DNA from: Melanocharis versteri
Taxonomy: Eukaryota; Chordata; Aves; Passeriformes; Melanocharitidae
Assembly (NCBI GenBank): GCA_013397845.1
Contig: VZTG01010322.1
Span: 1,668,622 to 1,732,621, forward strand
Direction: 5' to 3'
Length of the DNA: 64,000 bases
The notes beneath the pieces were generated by a model. The model was not told the DNA's origin. It saw nothing but the letters and a program-made list of their open reading frames with translations, and made no database searches. A program made the translations under genes and the position numbers. This document shows positions 11,901-25,290 of this stretch, in pieces; within the stretch, counting starts at the first letter, position 1, and each line of letters begins with the position of its first letter.

Positions 11901-14900
11901 TGCTCACAAGTTAAGGTGGGCTGGTAAATCTTCAATTTTTGGGTTCATCCAGAAAGTCCTTTGGCAAATGTTATCAGGTAAGAGCTAACAGGGACCACAT
12001 GAAAAAAAAAGGACCAGTAAGAGTGTAAGAGTACAAACCAAGTCACAAACAGAGTAAAGGACTTTGTTTTGTTATTCAAAACAGCTCAAATTCATTTGCA
12101 TACACAGTTGTAATTCATTAACTATGACCATTAGATTTATTTAAATGCCACCCAGCAAAACCAAAATATGAAGACCTAATAAAAGGCAAATCATCTCTGC
12201 CTCTCCACCTCCAAAACCAACAGGCATCCTGCAGGAGAACTGGGATCTTCTCCCATCCAAAAGCAAGTACCACCAGGATGTTGGAAAGCAACACACCTCC
12301 TATCCATATGTATACTTTAATTCTTCCGTAACAAGAAAAAATGTCTGGATGATATAAGGAAGGGCACAAATTCAGTGTGTTTCCTTTTAGCAGGAAGCTC
12401 TAAAACTGAAAAATATTAGACACTGGTAGCTGGAGAAAAAGTGCTATTCTTTAAGTACTTCAGGGGCTTTGCTGGTGTCACTGTTCTGGCCATATTCCTT
12501 AATGGAAACATAGCTTATACCAGCTGCAGGAGTCTGCCAGCATGGTTGAAGTACCTCCCAAACAATCTGAGTTATACTGGCAAAAGGACTCCTCTCTGGT
12601 CTAAGTCTACGTAAGTCTACATAGTGGGGAAGGGAATCATGCCAAAATAGTTATCTCTGTAGGCTAGGGATGTGATTTTTTCCCCATGAGATAGTTGTGC
12701 TGGCCAGACTTTGTCATGTAGACCCTAGGAACTTTTATTTGCAAAATAAGACTGTAATTTATTTTAACCAGATGTTCAGCACTGATCTGTGTCTGTGCAT
12801 TCACAGCACACTCCGAGCAATTTTTACTGTGAAAGACACATACCTTGCACAATGGTAAGATTTTAAAAACATAATGCTTTAAGACTGTGGTGGGCTTTCC
12901 TTTCTTTTTGCTGGTAATGGGTAGTTCCCAATGAAGTAAGCTGGTGTTCTGGGTGTTGAGTTTTGCTCCTATCAATCAGATTCCCCACAGGTCCTGTATG
13001 GCAAAAGCCTCAGCTCCCCCACGTATCAGAAATTCACATCAGTTGCTGGAGCAAGTCATGCAGCTCCTTACAGCCTAATGGTTGCTGGGAGAATAGAGTG
13101 AGGGCTGAAATGACCTAGGATCTCTCTTTTCTCAGTAAAAAGCAGGAGGTGCGAGTGCCAGTCCTCTGAATAAACAGATCCCTCTTTGTTTTCCTTCATG
13201 CCTGGTGTTCTTGAGGGGAGGCAGGGGCTGGTTCTGCTACAGGACAGTGATCATCAGAGTGGTCACGTAGCTGTCACTGGAGCCTGATGTACCAACCACT
13301 ATCAACAAGTTACACATACACATCCTTGGGAACAGCTGAAATACAGCTTAGCCTGCATTCCTATGGCCAGTCATTCAAAACAGAAACTAAAGGATTTAGC
13401 TAACTGCTGCTTTTTTTTTTTCATAAGCCTGCATGTCCTTGCAGATCATTCACAAAGGGCTGCACATTTATATTTCCTGTTGACATCCTTTGAAAGGGAG
13501 AATGCCAATGGAAATTGGATCTTTTAATCAACAATTTTTGTGGACAGCAAGTCGGATGAAAATTCATGAAGGATTAAATTCTATCATTGTGACCTTGAAC
13601 TAAGATCACAAGGAAGGAGAATGCTGTTAACTTAGGCAGGAAAGATTGGTAATTACTTCATGTGTTGGTGTTTCCAAGTCAGTAGAAATTTAATGCAAAA
13701 TTTCAGATACTCAAAGGAAAGAATATAAAACAAAATCAGGACTGTCAGCCAAGAAAACAAGAAAGCGTCACCTATCAGCCTTGAAAGTTTCCCCAATTTC
13801 TAAAATAAATAAGACCCCATAGACCAGAAACTGCAGATCAAAATTGATATAAAGTCCTTCATAAATGTCATAATTTATTTTTTTAATACTTCTAAGTGCA
13901 GGTGGGAGCACACAGCAGAGTGCAGTTCTACAGAGGGGAAGAGAGAGCTCACCTTGCCCTCATCAAGCCACCTCAGGGGCGGAGATAGGGGTGCAAACCC
14001 TGTGGGTATATTAGAACAGCACTCCAGGCAGGCTGAATACTCCTGCTGTGAAACTAGCACAGCCACTGCTCAGAGGCAGCTCCAGAATCCCTGTGCAGCG
14101 CTGCGCTCTGCCGTGTAGATGTGCCCTGAGGCACTACCCGAGAAAAAATGACGGATCCTGCTCCTGCTTACGGCGTCGCCTTCCCCGTAGAGCAACGCGA
14201 GCTGTGGCTCCTGTGCCAGCAGCTGCTGCTGAAAGCCTAGTCTTGCCCAGTCACTTCAGCGTAGCCTCAAGAATTTCATTAACACATTAATCTGCAATTA
14301 AAGAGCTGCCCTTGCTTAAGAGCCAGAGGAAGTGATTACGAGGGCTGAGGAATTCCTGTGTGGTGGAAGGAGAGGCACTAGATCTGGAAGTAGGTACAGC
14401 AATCATCTAGAGGATGACCACAAGTAACTCCTATGTGCAACCACCTCCCGCTTCTGTCCCTCTTCGGGTGATGTCCCATGCACATCTCGACGCTCTTTTC
14501 CTTGGAGTTCTGCCATTGCTGCCGAAAGAATTCTTCTCCCCCTAAATCTTCCATCACCAATATCTGCTGCTTCTACCCCAAAGTGGGAAGGCCCAAAGAT
14601 GGTTTCCATCAGCTTTGCATCAATAGGGGCTTCCTGCCACAGTGGTAACTCTCAGCTGGCAATTTATGGCTGGAATCCAATGCGTAAGTGTCATAGACCC
14701 ACCCAGGAGCTGCCTTCAGAACCTCCTATAATTAACTGTTGCTGCTATAAGTTTAGACAAACCCAGGAAATCACATGCAAAATTCTGTCTGATTTGCTAT
14801 CTAATCATCTTCTATCTAGGTTCTTATACCACACACATTGCTGTGGTATCTGAGCATCTTGGTGCCTGGATGCAAGTCAGATAAACCCTTTTCAAGCTAG

Positions 14901-15980
14901 CTAAGCTGCAGTCCTGACACTTTCACACTCTTTTGCAGCCAACTCTTTTGCTACAAGCAAACTGCAAAGAAGCTTCTTCAAAGATTTGCTGAACGTACCA
15001 GCTTCTCCTGTCTTCCTTTCCCAGATAATGTAAGGTTGGGAAATTCGCCAAGCATCATGCTAAACTGAAAGAGACATTCAAATTGCAGTGAGTGCATGAG
15101 CCAAGGGAGCCCAGCCTGCCAGAATGTTATTGTAGTGTTCTCAAGAAGTTCTCGGCATTAAGACTTCATTTCGTTGTGTGCCTGTCTGCCTGCTTAGGAG
15201 ATGCTCCACTGGAGATCAGAAAGTCATTGCTTCCTCAACATTAAATACAAGTGTCTCAGCCAGCTACAAACCATTTGTTAGCTTCAAACTTTTAAGCCAG
15301 TTTTGTTTCTTTTTCTTTTAAGATTGGAGGTGTTTGATCCTGTGGTTACCGTCACTTAAAACAAAACCTCTGCTTTCAAGAAGATTTTAGATATACCCTT
15401 TTCTGATGACCGTACAACTGAAGCAAGAACATAGACAGGGACAGCAGTCAAAAAGGTGATGAAATGAAGCTGTATTATTTCTGGATGAGAAATAATAGAT
15501 ATGGGTTTGATTGATTTAAGAACAAGTAAGGGAAGAGAGAAGTTCAGAACTTATCTACACTTTTAACAGTAAAGAAGCGATCCTCCCCCCAGGAGGAACC
15601 ACTTATACTGATATCAAAGTGTATTCTGACTCATTAACTGAAATACGTTGTGCTGGTGGGAGACAGTCATATCAGCAAGATTTTGTCTACAGAAGGGTTT
15701 GCACCAGTATAACTTATATCCATTAAAAAAGTCAGATGCATCAGCAACGCGGGCGCACAGTAGAGTGCAAGCCAGGCATGAAGCATCCGGGAGAATTTGC
15801 AGACCAATGTTTTGGGCTATTTTACGTATCTGTGTTGTAAAAGTTCCTGTATGTCCATAATGAGAGCACTTAAAGACCCTCAACCTCAATCTAGAGCAAT
15901 ACAAGCACTAAGAAACTAAAAGAAAACCAAAGCACCTTCCTTTTTTAGGCCATTTACTCCCACAGCTTTAGCCATAGAGC
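8948..15980. other. Intron stretch, no gene seen
   Basis: About 7 kb of mixed composition. The longest open frame is 155 codons (plus strand, 9506-9973) with no recognisable family. Small repeats occur: three 10-bp units of the type ATGGTGCTCC at 11031-11060, and an 8-bp stem around an 8-base loop at 14826-14849. No transposon was recognised. Confidence 0.5.
11031..11060 (+). repeat. Three tandem 10-bp units
   Basis: Units read ATGGCGCTCC, GTGGTGCTCC and ATGGTGCTCC, so copies differ at one or two bases. A small local duplication with no known role. Confidence 0.8.
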
Positions 15981-16000
15981 TGGGGGGAGGGGGGGAGGGA
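15981..16000 (+). repeat. Poly-G tract with quadruplex potential
   Basis: Runs of about 6, 8 and 3 G separated by single A residues; the 8-run can supply two G-triplets. It lies on the BCL2 template strand, as does the tract at 8352. Confidence 0.65.
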
Positions 16001-19000
16001 AAGAAGCTGAACTGAGCTGGTAATCACAGCATTAAGTTGATTTGACTATCAGAAAACTTTAATTTCAGTGTTCCCCATGGGGTTTCTGGTATTTATTTCC
16101 TTATTTACTTCTTGAGCCTATTTAATACTTTGACCTGAAGGAAGAAGAATTTGTACAAGCAAGAAGATTAAAGGTTCAAATTAGTTAAAGATGAAACAAA
16201 TCTATTGATTCATTAAAGGCCAATGTTCTCAGTGTCGCCAGAGATACCATCATGTATTAAACTGTTAATATGCTTGAAGAAAAAAGACATTTTCAAGCAC
16301 AGGTTATAGATGGCTTTTGATTGGAAAAAAAGACACTGCTACTTTGCATCCTTTTTGCCTAATGTTTTCTGTCCCATCCAAATGGCCTTTCTGCATATCT
16401 AAGAACCATGCAAGGGTCAGTGAGTCTCTTCTCATGCCTACCTGACCCTCTACATTGGTTTCAGTCTAATTTTGCCACCTGTGTTCACTCCTAAATTGTA
16501 CCTCTGAACTTGCACTCCTTTCCCACATTGGGGGCTTTTTATATGCTTAGTTCATGTACTCCCTTTCCTTCTGGTGCGTGTTTCTTCAGCCATTTCTTGT
16601 GTGAGTCCTTCTTCCCCTGGCTGTTCAGCCTTCCTTCCTTCATTACTTCTCTTTTCACTATTCACTTTCAGGCATTCAGCGCTGCCTTGCAGAGTTTCCA
16701 CGAAGCATTTGTCCATACACGAGTTATGCCTTTCCTTGATGGTATATATTGCTTATTCCTGTCTATGGAGCAGAAGTTAGTGGAGACAAATACATGATTG
16801 TCATCGTGCCAGCTAATCATGCTTGAGCCGTGGTCCCAGCAGGTTTTAACTGCAGCTGGCTGCCACAACGCTGAGCGTAGCCTAGGTGGATGTAATTGCC
16901 AAGTCACTGCAGGCATTGAGCCAAAGGGACTCTTCAAGGTTATGCTGTGAAACAGCGGTAGCCTGCAGTGAGACTAGCCCTGACTAGTACATCGTGATAG
17001 CCCAAGACCCAGTTTGTGTCTCAAATAAACCCAAGTCGAGGTGGTGTTCCTCTAGAAGCAGGCAGGGGTTGGGTAGGAATGTTTAAAACAAGGTTTAGTC
17101 CAACACCAGTTGTGTCAGGTTTGCTGTGAAGCCAACACAAAACCATGCTCAGAAAGCAGGGGTACCTGGGCACTGTCCAGCTTTAGACCTGCACGCAGAA
17201 ACCTCCTATGTGGAGGGCGTGGCACACCTGTATGGTTTATCAAGGAGCTGGTAGTGGCTGAGCCATATGAGAAGTTCTCTGAAGGCTTTCACGCTCCTGG
17301 GAGGAGGAGCAGCTCATAAAGCTGTGTTTATTACTTCACCTCTGGCCAATTTTTAACGGTAGATTCAGGAGGAGGAGGAAGATGAAGTTGCTCTTTTTTG
17401 AATTTTTTAACATGTTAAAATACATGCTTATGTCACAGAGGTCAAAGAAAGCAAAAAGAGCATCACCTCGAAGAGGTGAAAGCTCGATCCCTGAACTGTC
17501 ATACTGAATTAGGGCTCTGGTACACCTAAGCGTTAGTACTTAGTGAGTTAGCTACAATCAGCTTGTGATTAATATACGAGCTAAGAGTAGTTTCTTCCTT
17601 CTGTCTCTCATTTTTCCAAGATAGTGTTGCGTCAAGTGTTAAGAAAACTGCTCTTCTAATTTGTGTGACTCCTGATCTATTTGGCCAAGCTTAGGGGAGT
17701 AGCCCAAGTCCCCGTTACCACAAATCTGTTAACAATTCTTTTGAGTTCAACAATGCTCATTCTGTTTCCTTTTCTTAAGCTGGATATTAGCAACAAAGAC
17801 CTGCTAATGTCTTTACTTTTTAAAAGCTGTAAAAATGCTTTGGAATTTCTAGTTTAGCATTTATTTATTTGTCTTCAGAGATTCAGTTGCATAGCCCTTC
17901 CCACTTACAGTTCAGCTAAATAATGTTCATGTTATCCTTCTATACAGGAGTATTTCCTCTGCCTCTGCAGCCCAGACTTTCTTTCCTGAACAGTTTGTAG
18001 GTAGATAATTATGTTGTTCCACTACATTTCCCTACCACCCATTGCTATTAAAATCATCCTCCATGGCAAAATACTCTGATTGTTCTTTTGCTTTTAAGCT
18101 TGTTACATTTGTCTAAATAGTTATGCTATTCAACTCCTTTTTCTGATACCTTCCCAGTTTTCCTGAATTCCCTTTTATACATTTACCAAAGTTACGACTC
18201 TCCGATGGTCGTAATTGGCACCATGTTCTCTGAATTCACAAGACGCTGCCATATATACAGATGTCTTTAATAGACATATCTGACTAATATGTTCCCCAGA
18301 CGCTCATAACTTCTGGCTTATTTGCAGGATCTACTTCTGTTCTGGTCCTCTCCATTTTCTAGGCTCTCCTTTCCTCAGTTACTGTACTCTCTATCTAACA
18401 AACTAAAACACCCTCTTGCACAGTCTGTTCTGGCCACACTGAGAACTGGCACAGATCTCACTGCTTCATCAGACTTGCATATGAAACTGGGAACAGCTGA
18501 GTAAAAGCCATTTGCCCTGTCTTGAAGCAGAGTTTTCTGTCGAGCCAAATGATGTTACTTCCCAGACAATTTCTCTTACTTACTGGTAAGAAAAGCTCAT
18601 CCAGTGCCTCATGATATCCATCGTTTTGGCTGAAATTAAGAAGCTTGCTGAGCTCATGTTCATCAGGACCGTGTTCCTGGGGACAACTGGGGTGTTTATC
18701 TCAGCAGTCTCATTCTGACCGGTGGCAAAAGCCACCTTTAGTTGCAAAGAGTCGCACTGTCTGCCAGAGAAGGATGATCTGACCCTCCACTCTGCAGCCA
18801 TCGGGAGACTGGCTTCTTAAAGCAAAGCTTTGGCCAGCTCGTGCCTGAGAGCCACTCTTCCCCTCCCAGATGACCTTTCAGCTTCTGAGCTTCCTCAATT
18901 TGTCACAGCCATTTGTGGGACTTCAGAACATTTGAAAGTAAAGAAGCAGAAGCTGTGTCAGATCAAGGGTCCTTAAGGTAAGATATTTTAACCAGTTCCA

Positions 19001-19861
19001 TAGTCAAAATAAGAGTTACTGTCTTTTTATCTACTTGCTTGTGTTAATAAAATGTTTGGCTTTTAGCTGAGCAAATAACTATCAGTACTGTATAGCCCAT
19101 GCAAGTTCCTTCTCATTGTCACTGTAATGCATCCCACTCACCTAAATCTTCAAAAAATATGCTTTCAAGTTAGATTCCTAAACACACGAGTAGACACCTG
19201 AGTCGACTGAGTTTCGCAGTGGGGACCTCCTGCCTTGGTTGTCTGAAGTTAGGCAGGTGCCAAGTATTGGAAATCTTGGGCTGAGAAATACACCACAAAG
19301 CTACAGTTTGGATGGGGACAGAGGAAATCAGTTAAATTCCTGATCCCATGTCTAAAACTTTGGTATTATGCATTAATAATCATTGCACCGATAATAATTT
19401 AATGAAAGCTGTCGGGATTTAAGAAATCTTTTCTGACAATTGTGTTTGAATTTTCTGCACTCTTTATTTGACAGGGATCAGAGTAGAGCAATAAGACTAC
19501 AAGAACACAGAAAACTTTTCAATAGGGAGAGCACTGGAACAAGCCATTTGGGAATGCAGCCATGTAACTGAACAAGGAGTCAATGAGTGACAGGGAGAGA
19601 GAACGTGCAGATGGAGATCCAGCACTCCCAGTCCTCATCACACAAGAAATAGAGGGATTTCAATAACATAAAGAAGGACAGGAAATTCAAAGCTGGTAAG
19701 ACACCATACTTTTGCATGCCATCCTCAATTAGACCATTTTATTATATAAAGGATTTAAATTAGATAATTGCTACAGAATGCTGAGACGAGAGTTTAGTGA
19801 GCTTCAAAGAATAAATATTTCTACAGTAAACAAAAGCCATTAACAGTCTAAAATAATAGGA
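16001..19861. other. Intron stretch, no gene seen
   Basis: Unique-looking sequence with pyrimidine-rich parts (around 16560-16680). Open frames are below 100 codons and lack family signatures. Confidence 0.5.
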
Positions 19862-19938
19862 ATAGTAGTAGTAGTAATAATAATGGTGGCAATAATAATA
19901 ATAGTGATACTAGTTGTTACTATTATAATAATTATAAT
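19862..19938 (+). repeat. Impure trinucleotide repeat (AGT/AAT)
   Basis: An interrupted run of AGT, AAT and TAA triplets, beginning with about four AGT units and passing into AAT units, then a degenerate ATT/ATA part. A decaying microsatellite. Confidence 0.85.
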
Positions 19939-22646
19939 GGAAGGCTTTTGTTTGAAGGATTAAATAAATCTCTGATTTTTGGGATTAGTGTGAGGTCTTC
20001 AAAAGGACTATACAAGACAGGGGGAAGGGTGGGAGATGACATTATCCTAAATCCACCTCTTGGGGCATTTCTTTGCCTTCATTTGAAGCAGGTGGTGCCC
20101 AGCACAGGCACAGACACAGTCTGTGCTAGACTGATCATTATTCCGATAAAGATGGACAAAATTATTAAAATTTTTAATAATTATGTACTAGCTGAGCAGG
20201 GGATTTTTGTGTCCTTCAGTGTTTATAAAGACTTCCTTCTAATGTTTTTCATATTCACCTAACAAATAGACTTTGAGACAAAATCCATGGATTCCTAAAG
20301 TAAGATTTGTATAGAAATTTGAAAAAAACTGAGCAACATAGTACCTTTAACTTAAGAAAAAATTCCAGTATGTCTTTTTATCTCCAAAACGAATAGGATT
20401 ATTTAATATTAAAAACATGTTGTAAGTTAAATGCGAGGCATAATAAAAGGTTGAGAAAAGAAGTTCAAACCAGATTTTTAAAATGGGCAGGAGCTTTAAT
20501 CTTAAAAGGAACATTTTCATAAACTATTTAATGAAAACTAAAAAGTTAACAGAACAAAAATTAGATTTTGTTTATGTGCTTTATCCAAATGGAAGGAATA
20601 ATAATCCATATAATGACAACAACATAAAGGGAAGAGGCTGTATTAAAAAAAAAAAAAAAGATAGCTCTGTTCCTTACTTAACCAAAAATAAAGCTAAAAA
20701 ACCTGGTAACAATACAGAATTTAACCACATGCCATGGTATAAAATGCTACTGTTTACATAGGGCCACCTTCACTCCTTTGTCCAGCCACAGACACTGTGA
20801 TGGGTCAGTCATGGGTTTTTCACCGAATTAATCACAGCAGGGGAGGACGCTTTTCCTAGCTGCTCTGGGGACCACCCCTGCATCATCCCTGCTCTATTTC
20901 AGGCTGGAGTGAATGCTGGAAGAGGCCACAGCAGTATGGCTGATGGTGCTGGGGCAGAAAAGGATTCACCAGGCCACAGATGGGCAACTGGATCCTGTGG
21001 CTGGAGCCAGGGGCAGAGGGGCAGCCTGAGCTCAGCTATCCTCATGGAAGGCCACCCGCAGGAGCAGGGACACAGACTGTCTCCCTTCATGTGGTGGTGC
21101 TGCAGAGGACAGCAAAATCACATCAGTCTGCAGGACTTTATCAGTCTTTGCTTCTTCTCTACTCTCCCTAGAGGACTCCTCCGTTTATTTTTATTTTTCA
21201 GCCTTCCTTGAATCTCTTTCATTTCCTCCCCTGCTAAATTATGCAGCACTACATTATATAATTTAGACAGAAGTACGTGAGCATTTTTAATGACATCAAG
21301 ATTTTAAAACCGCTTCATGGAAGAGAGTACAGCTTGTACACCTGCAGTGTGCCACGGGGTAATGCAGTGGTGTCTTTCTCACCATCAGCCATGCTTCCCA
21401 AACTCCCCTCCCCCCTCCCCCAAGTACTTTCACTCACCCCTTTTCAGACCACTAAGCAACCACTGCCAATCACCCTTCACGCCCCATCCCACCACTTTCA
21501 CTCTCAGTCATTTGCCCACTGCCTGTGAATCTGCCAGGACTTACTTCACCAAACCATTACAGACACCCACCCCTTCTTAATCACCTTCTCAACCCTTTCA
21601 TGTGGGCAGGGATATTAAGCAGTTGCTCAGCTACAGCTCTCGGTACTGTGGCCAATGCAGGAAATTCAGAGAGAGAGAGAGGAAAGAACCAAATGATATG
21701 AGCACTAGGTGGGAAATTCCTCAGTCAGAAGTTGGAGCAGGTATGAGTGTCTCAGGAGAGTTAGAGAGTGCAGGAAACTCATCAGCTTGAAGCACTTCTG
21801 TAATGCAACAACTACATCCAGAGGCAGGTCCCCTTAGGTTCAGTAATTACAATGATTGAGAAAGAAACTCTTCCAGGTGATTCAGAGAAGCAGCCACCTA
21901 AGGTGACTATCCCCACATTGCCATCCAAAAAAACCTCTCTTCCCATCTGTTGAGCATACAGGGAAAGTCCCTGCCTACCTAGCTGAACCAGAATCCCTAA
22001 TTTAGTCTCTGTATCTCAGTGCATCATCTGTGCGTGGTGGTAACAAAGTGCTTGTCTGGGCCCCATGGAGAAGTGTTCCTGGAAGGTGAGCGCTACAGCA
22101 GCTGTGGAGGATCACCCACAGTGGGAAATGACAAGTGCTTCTGCATGTGCACAGAGCTGGGAAGTCCCCACAAAGGGGTTGTCCATGCCTGCTGAGATCA
22201 AGCACAGACACTCTTCTCTCTGTTTCTCTTGTAAAAAGGGCCATGGTATTTCCCTTTGAGGATTGTGTATTGTGGCAAGTCAATATTTAGCTGTGTTTAT
22301 CTTAAGTGGTTTTATATTCCCGCATTACTTTGCTGTAGTAAAAGAAAATGCCATTTGCATATCTCCTCAGTTTTTGAGTGGAAAATGACAAGAAGAAGAA
22401 AAAGAAGAAATTTCTCAACAACTCTTCAACCTGAACATTGCTTATCTTTTCTTTCAGCCTACTGTTGAATGAAGTACCATTTCAAGCTAAGGGAGGCACT
22501 ATTTGACCGAACAAAAGATACCTCTCCATGTCTGTCAAGTTCAAGAATATCTGGAAGGTATTCAGATTTACTACCTTAGAGAAATATTATGCAGAATCCA
22601 AAGATACTTTTCCCTGTAAATAAATCTAATAGCTGAACACCGGAGA
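19939..22646. other. Intron stretch, no gene seen
   Basis: Contains an oligo-A run (about 20645-20659) and C-rich stretches (about 21408-21421). No gene or recognised transposon. Confidence 0.5.
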
Positions 22647-22703
22647 TGTACATATATGTATATGTACATACATATGCATATTATACACACTTATATATAT
22701 ATA
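22647..22703. repeat. AT-rich palindrome and TA/TG dinucleotide repeat
   Basis: TGTACATATA (22647-22656) and TATATGTACA (22659-22668) are exact reverse complements around two central bases. TACATACATATG words and a TATATATATA run follow, and a short GT run lies just beyond at about 22713-22722. This is a simple-sequence region able to extrude a small cruciform. Confidence 0.8.
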
Positions 22704-25258
22704 CAACAATACGTGTGTGTGTACGATGCTGAACAGTCTGAAGAACTAAGTGAAAAATCAAGACCCATGCAAGGAAATTAAATCTAGTATTCTGTTACTG
22801 TTTTCCCAGTTAACGACCATCCTCTAAAACAGTCTGGTTCATTAGTAGAGTCCACCACCGAGCGGTTACCGATGCAAAACATCCACCTTACACATTGTAA
22901 AGGCTGAGTGCCAGAGCCTGCACTTCCTGTAAGCACCTGCTTCATCCAGAGCCCTGAGGTCAACAGGAAGAGTTCCCATGTTTTCATTTGACTTTGATCA
23001 GGTCCTCGACATCCTAAAGTGAACCTTCCCACAGTTCAGAGAAAGAACCTCCCAGCTGTGAAAAGGACCCCAGAGCTCAGCTTGTTGTGTTACCAGGGGA
23101 GTGGGGGTAGCATCTGCACAGAGACCAGGCAGACCCTGGAAGAGAACAGTCTGGACCATGCACCGAGGGTTTGAATTACGAGGTTCATTTAACCCAGAAA
23201 GCCTCCTGCTGCAGAAGGCCACAGATGTTTCATTACTCTCCCTTGGTTCTTCCTATCTTGACAGACATCACAGAGACACCGTGCATAATAAGGGTTTATT
23301 CGAGTTTTCCGCTCGGGACTGTGCCCTGACCCCAGACCACTGAAGAGCCGATCTCATCCCAGCTAGCAGATGCCTGTGTGAGATCTTAGAGTTCTTGTCC
23401 TTCGCAAACACTTCTTAGTCCCGTCTATTGCCAATTAAATCTCCCTATTGTGATGCAAAGAATGATAGCAGCATTTTCTATGTCCACACACTGCCTAAAC
23501 TGATAAAATGCTCAGTATATGTTAAAAATATAAGTGTGCTCAGTCCATTCACAACACACAATAAGTGCACAATTCAATTAACTAATGCAATTCATATTTC
23601 ATTAGGACAGAAGCTGTTTGTGACCTTAAACGGACAACAATTTCATGACGGCATTGCAGAATTTTAATTAGATAGGAAAATAACAAAGACAAATGAAACA
23701 GAGGGAAAATGCGCTGCCTGGCAGAATTGTTCCGAAGAACTTAAAAACAAAAGATGCAGTTGTTCTGCTAAGTTCTTCTCCTCCTTCTCCCTTACTAATG
23801 ATGCAGAGAACAAAACATTATTGCCTTTCTTTGCCTTTCATTTGTGGAGAAGGCAGTCTCAGCAGTGGTGATACGAACCCGGTATGGTACCAAAAGGTGC
23901 CGGGAAGAGAAGTCCAAGGGCCTGGCTTAGCTTTTTTTAATGGGTACCTAAGTGAAGAGCAGCTCCTCTACAAAGAATTATTTTTGTATCAGTTTTTCAA
24001 ATTTGTTTCAAATGCATAAATATTGGGCCCTAAAATCATTTGTGAAGGACAGTGGTAAACCAACCAAAACCAGACATGATTAATAAAATTGTTAGTAATA
24101 TTAGGACAAAATAACACACAAAATCACAGTATATAAAGGACTCTGATTAAGGCAGAGAAGGATTCCAATATTAAGCTGTGATTGCTGTAATATTTCTTTT
24201 CGAGCTACTCTTAAGAAAATGAGAGAAGAGATTAACAAGGTTAGTTATTACAGTCTTGTAGTAATTTCATCCTTAATCCAAAGTATTACCATATATGCTG
24301 ACCCCTATGTGAGAAAAATGGCTCCCTACAGTCTGTAACTCAGTTTTATTATTTTGCAATATATTGCCAAAACTGTATCTCGTCTTACAGAAACATAAAA
24401 GGATGAGATCCTTCAGTTTTTAGATACTACATTTAAAGAGATGACAGAAGGATGAAACTATCAGATCAGAGTTCACGGTCTGTAGAACAGGCTCCCCCTG
24501 CCCCCTCCTTCCCAGACTATGACTTACGTTTTAAAGATAAAAACAGTAAATAAATTTTGTACAAAGCTGGCCAGATTTTGTGTTAAAGGCAAGATGCTGA
24601 ATAGGAAGCAGTTGGATGTGTAGCAAGATGTGTCTGTTTAATCAGGATATTTGTTGATCTGGGTCAGTAACAGGATGGTTGTTTGTCCCTGGCCAGTGGG
24701 TGGCAATGGCAGCAAATGGCTTGTGGTAGACAAGGATTGATTTTGATAAACATGTCCAGATGGGTATGATTTAAATCAGTAAATATATTGCTTCGTATAA
24801 AGAGATATATTTAAATTAATTTTAAACCAATGTTTGCATCTACGAGTCACTAGATCCTACATATACACTCTTAAAATAGTATTTGAACCAGGGAAATAAT
24901 CAGTAAAGAAGAAGGAAAATAGCTTTGCCTTCTCTGATCGTAACACCTCCAATGCTTTATTTCTTCATGATATATTAGACCAAAGCCCTGTTGTCTGTAT
25001 ATTAATATTATTTAGTAGTGCTTTTCTCTAACTTACTGTTAACTGGAGCTAATTTTACTGGAAGAGATGAAGTTATTTTGTTGTCAGTCTTGTAAAATAA
25101 GTTTTTAATGCAATTAAAGTATCGCAACAGCTGCTAAATGAGAGAGACCATAAAAAGGGAGTTTCCAGAACTCACTGATATTAGCTGCTCACCCATACAT
25201 TCCCTTCCTCTCAAGTTTCAAGATGAGATTATTATAAAAAACAGGCTGATTTGTCACC
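22704..25258. other. Intron stretch, no gene seen
   Basis: A segment at about 23530-23670 is rich in TAAT-core words (AATTAACTAATG, CATTAGG, TTTTAATTAG) and could be a conserved non-coding element, but this cannot be shown here. The remainder is AT-rich without recognised elements. Confidence 0.4.
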
Positions 25259-25290
25259 AAAAAAAAAAAAAAGAAAAAGAAAAAAAGAAA
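25259..25290 (+). repeat. A-rich simple repeat
   Basis: About 14 consecutive A followed by A-runs broken by single G. No retrogene body was recognised upstream, so it is treated as a simple repeat rather than a retroposon tail. Confidence 0.8.

Noticed and set aside
25259..25290. A-rich run as a retrogene tail
   Set aside because: No cDNA-like sequence precedes it on either strand, so it is a simple repeat.
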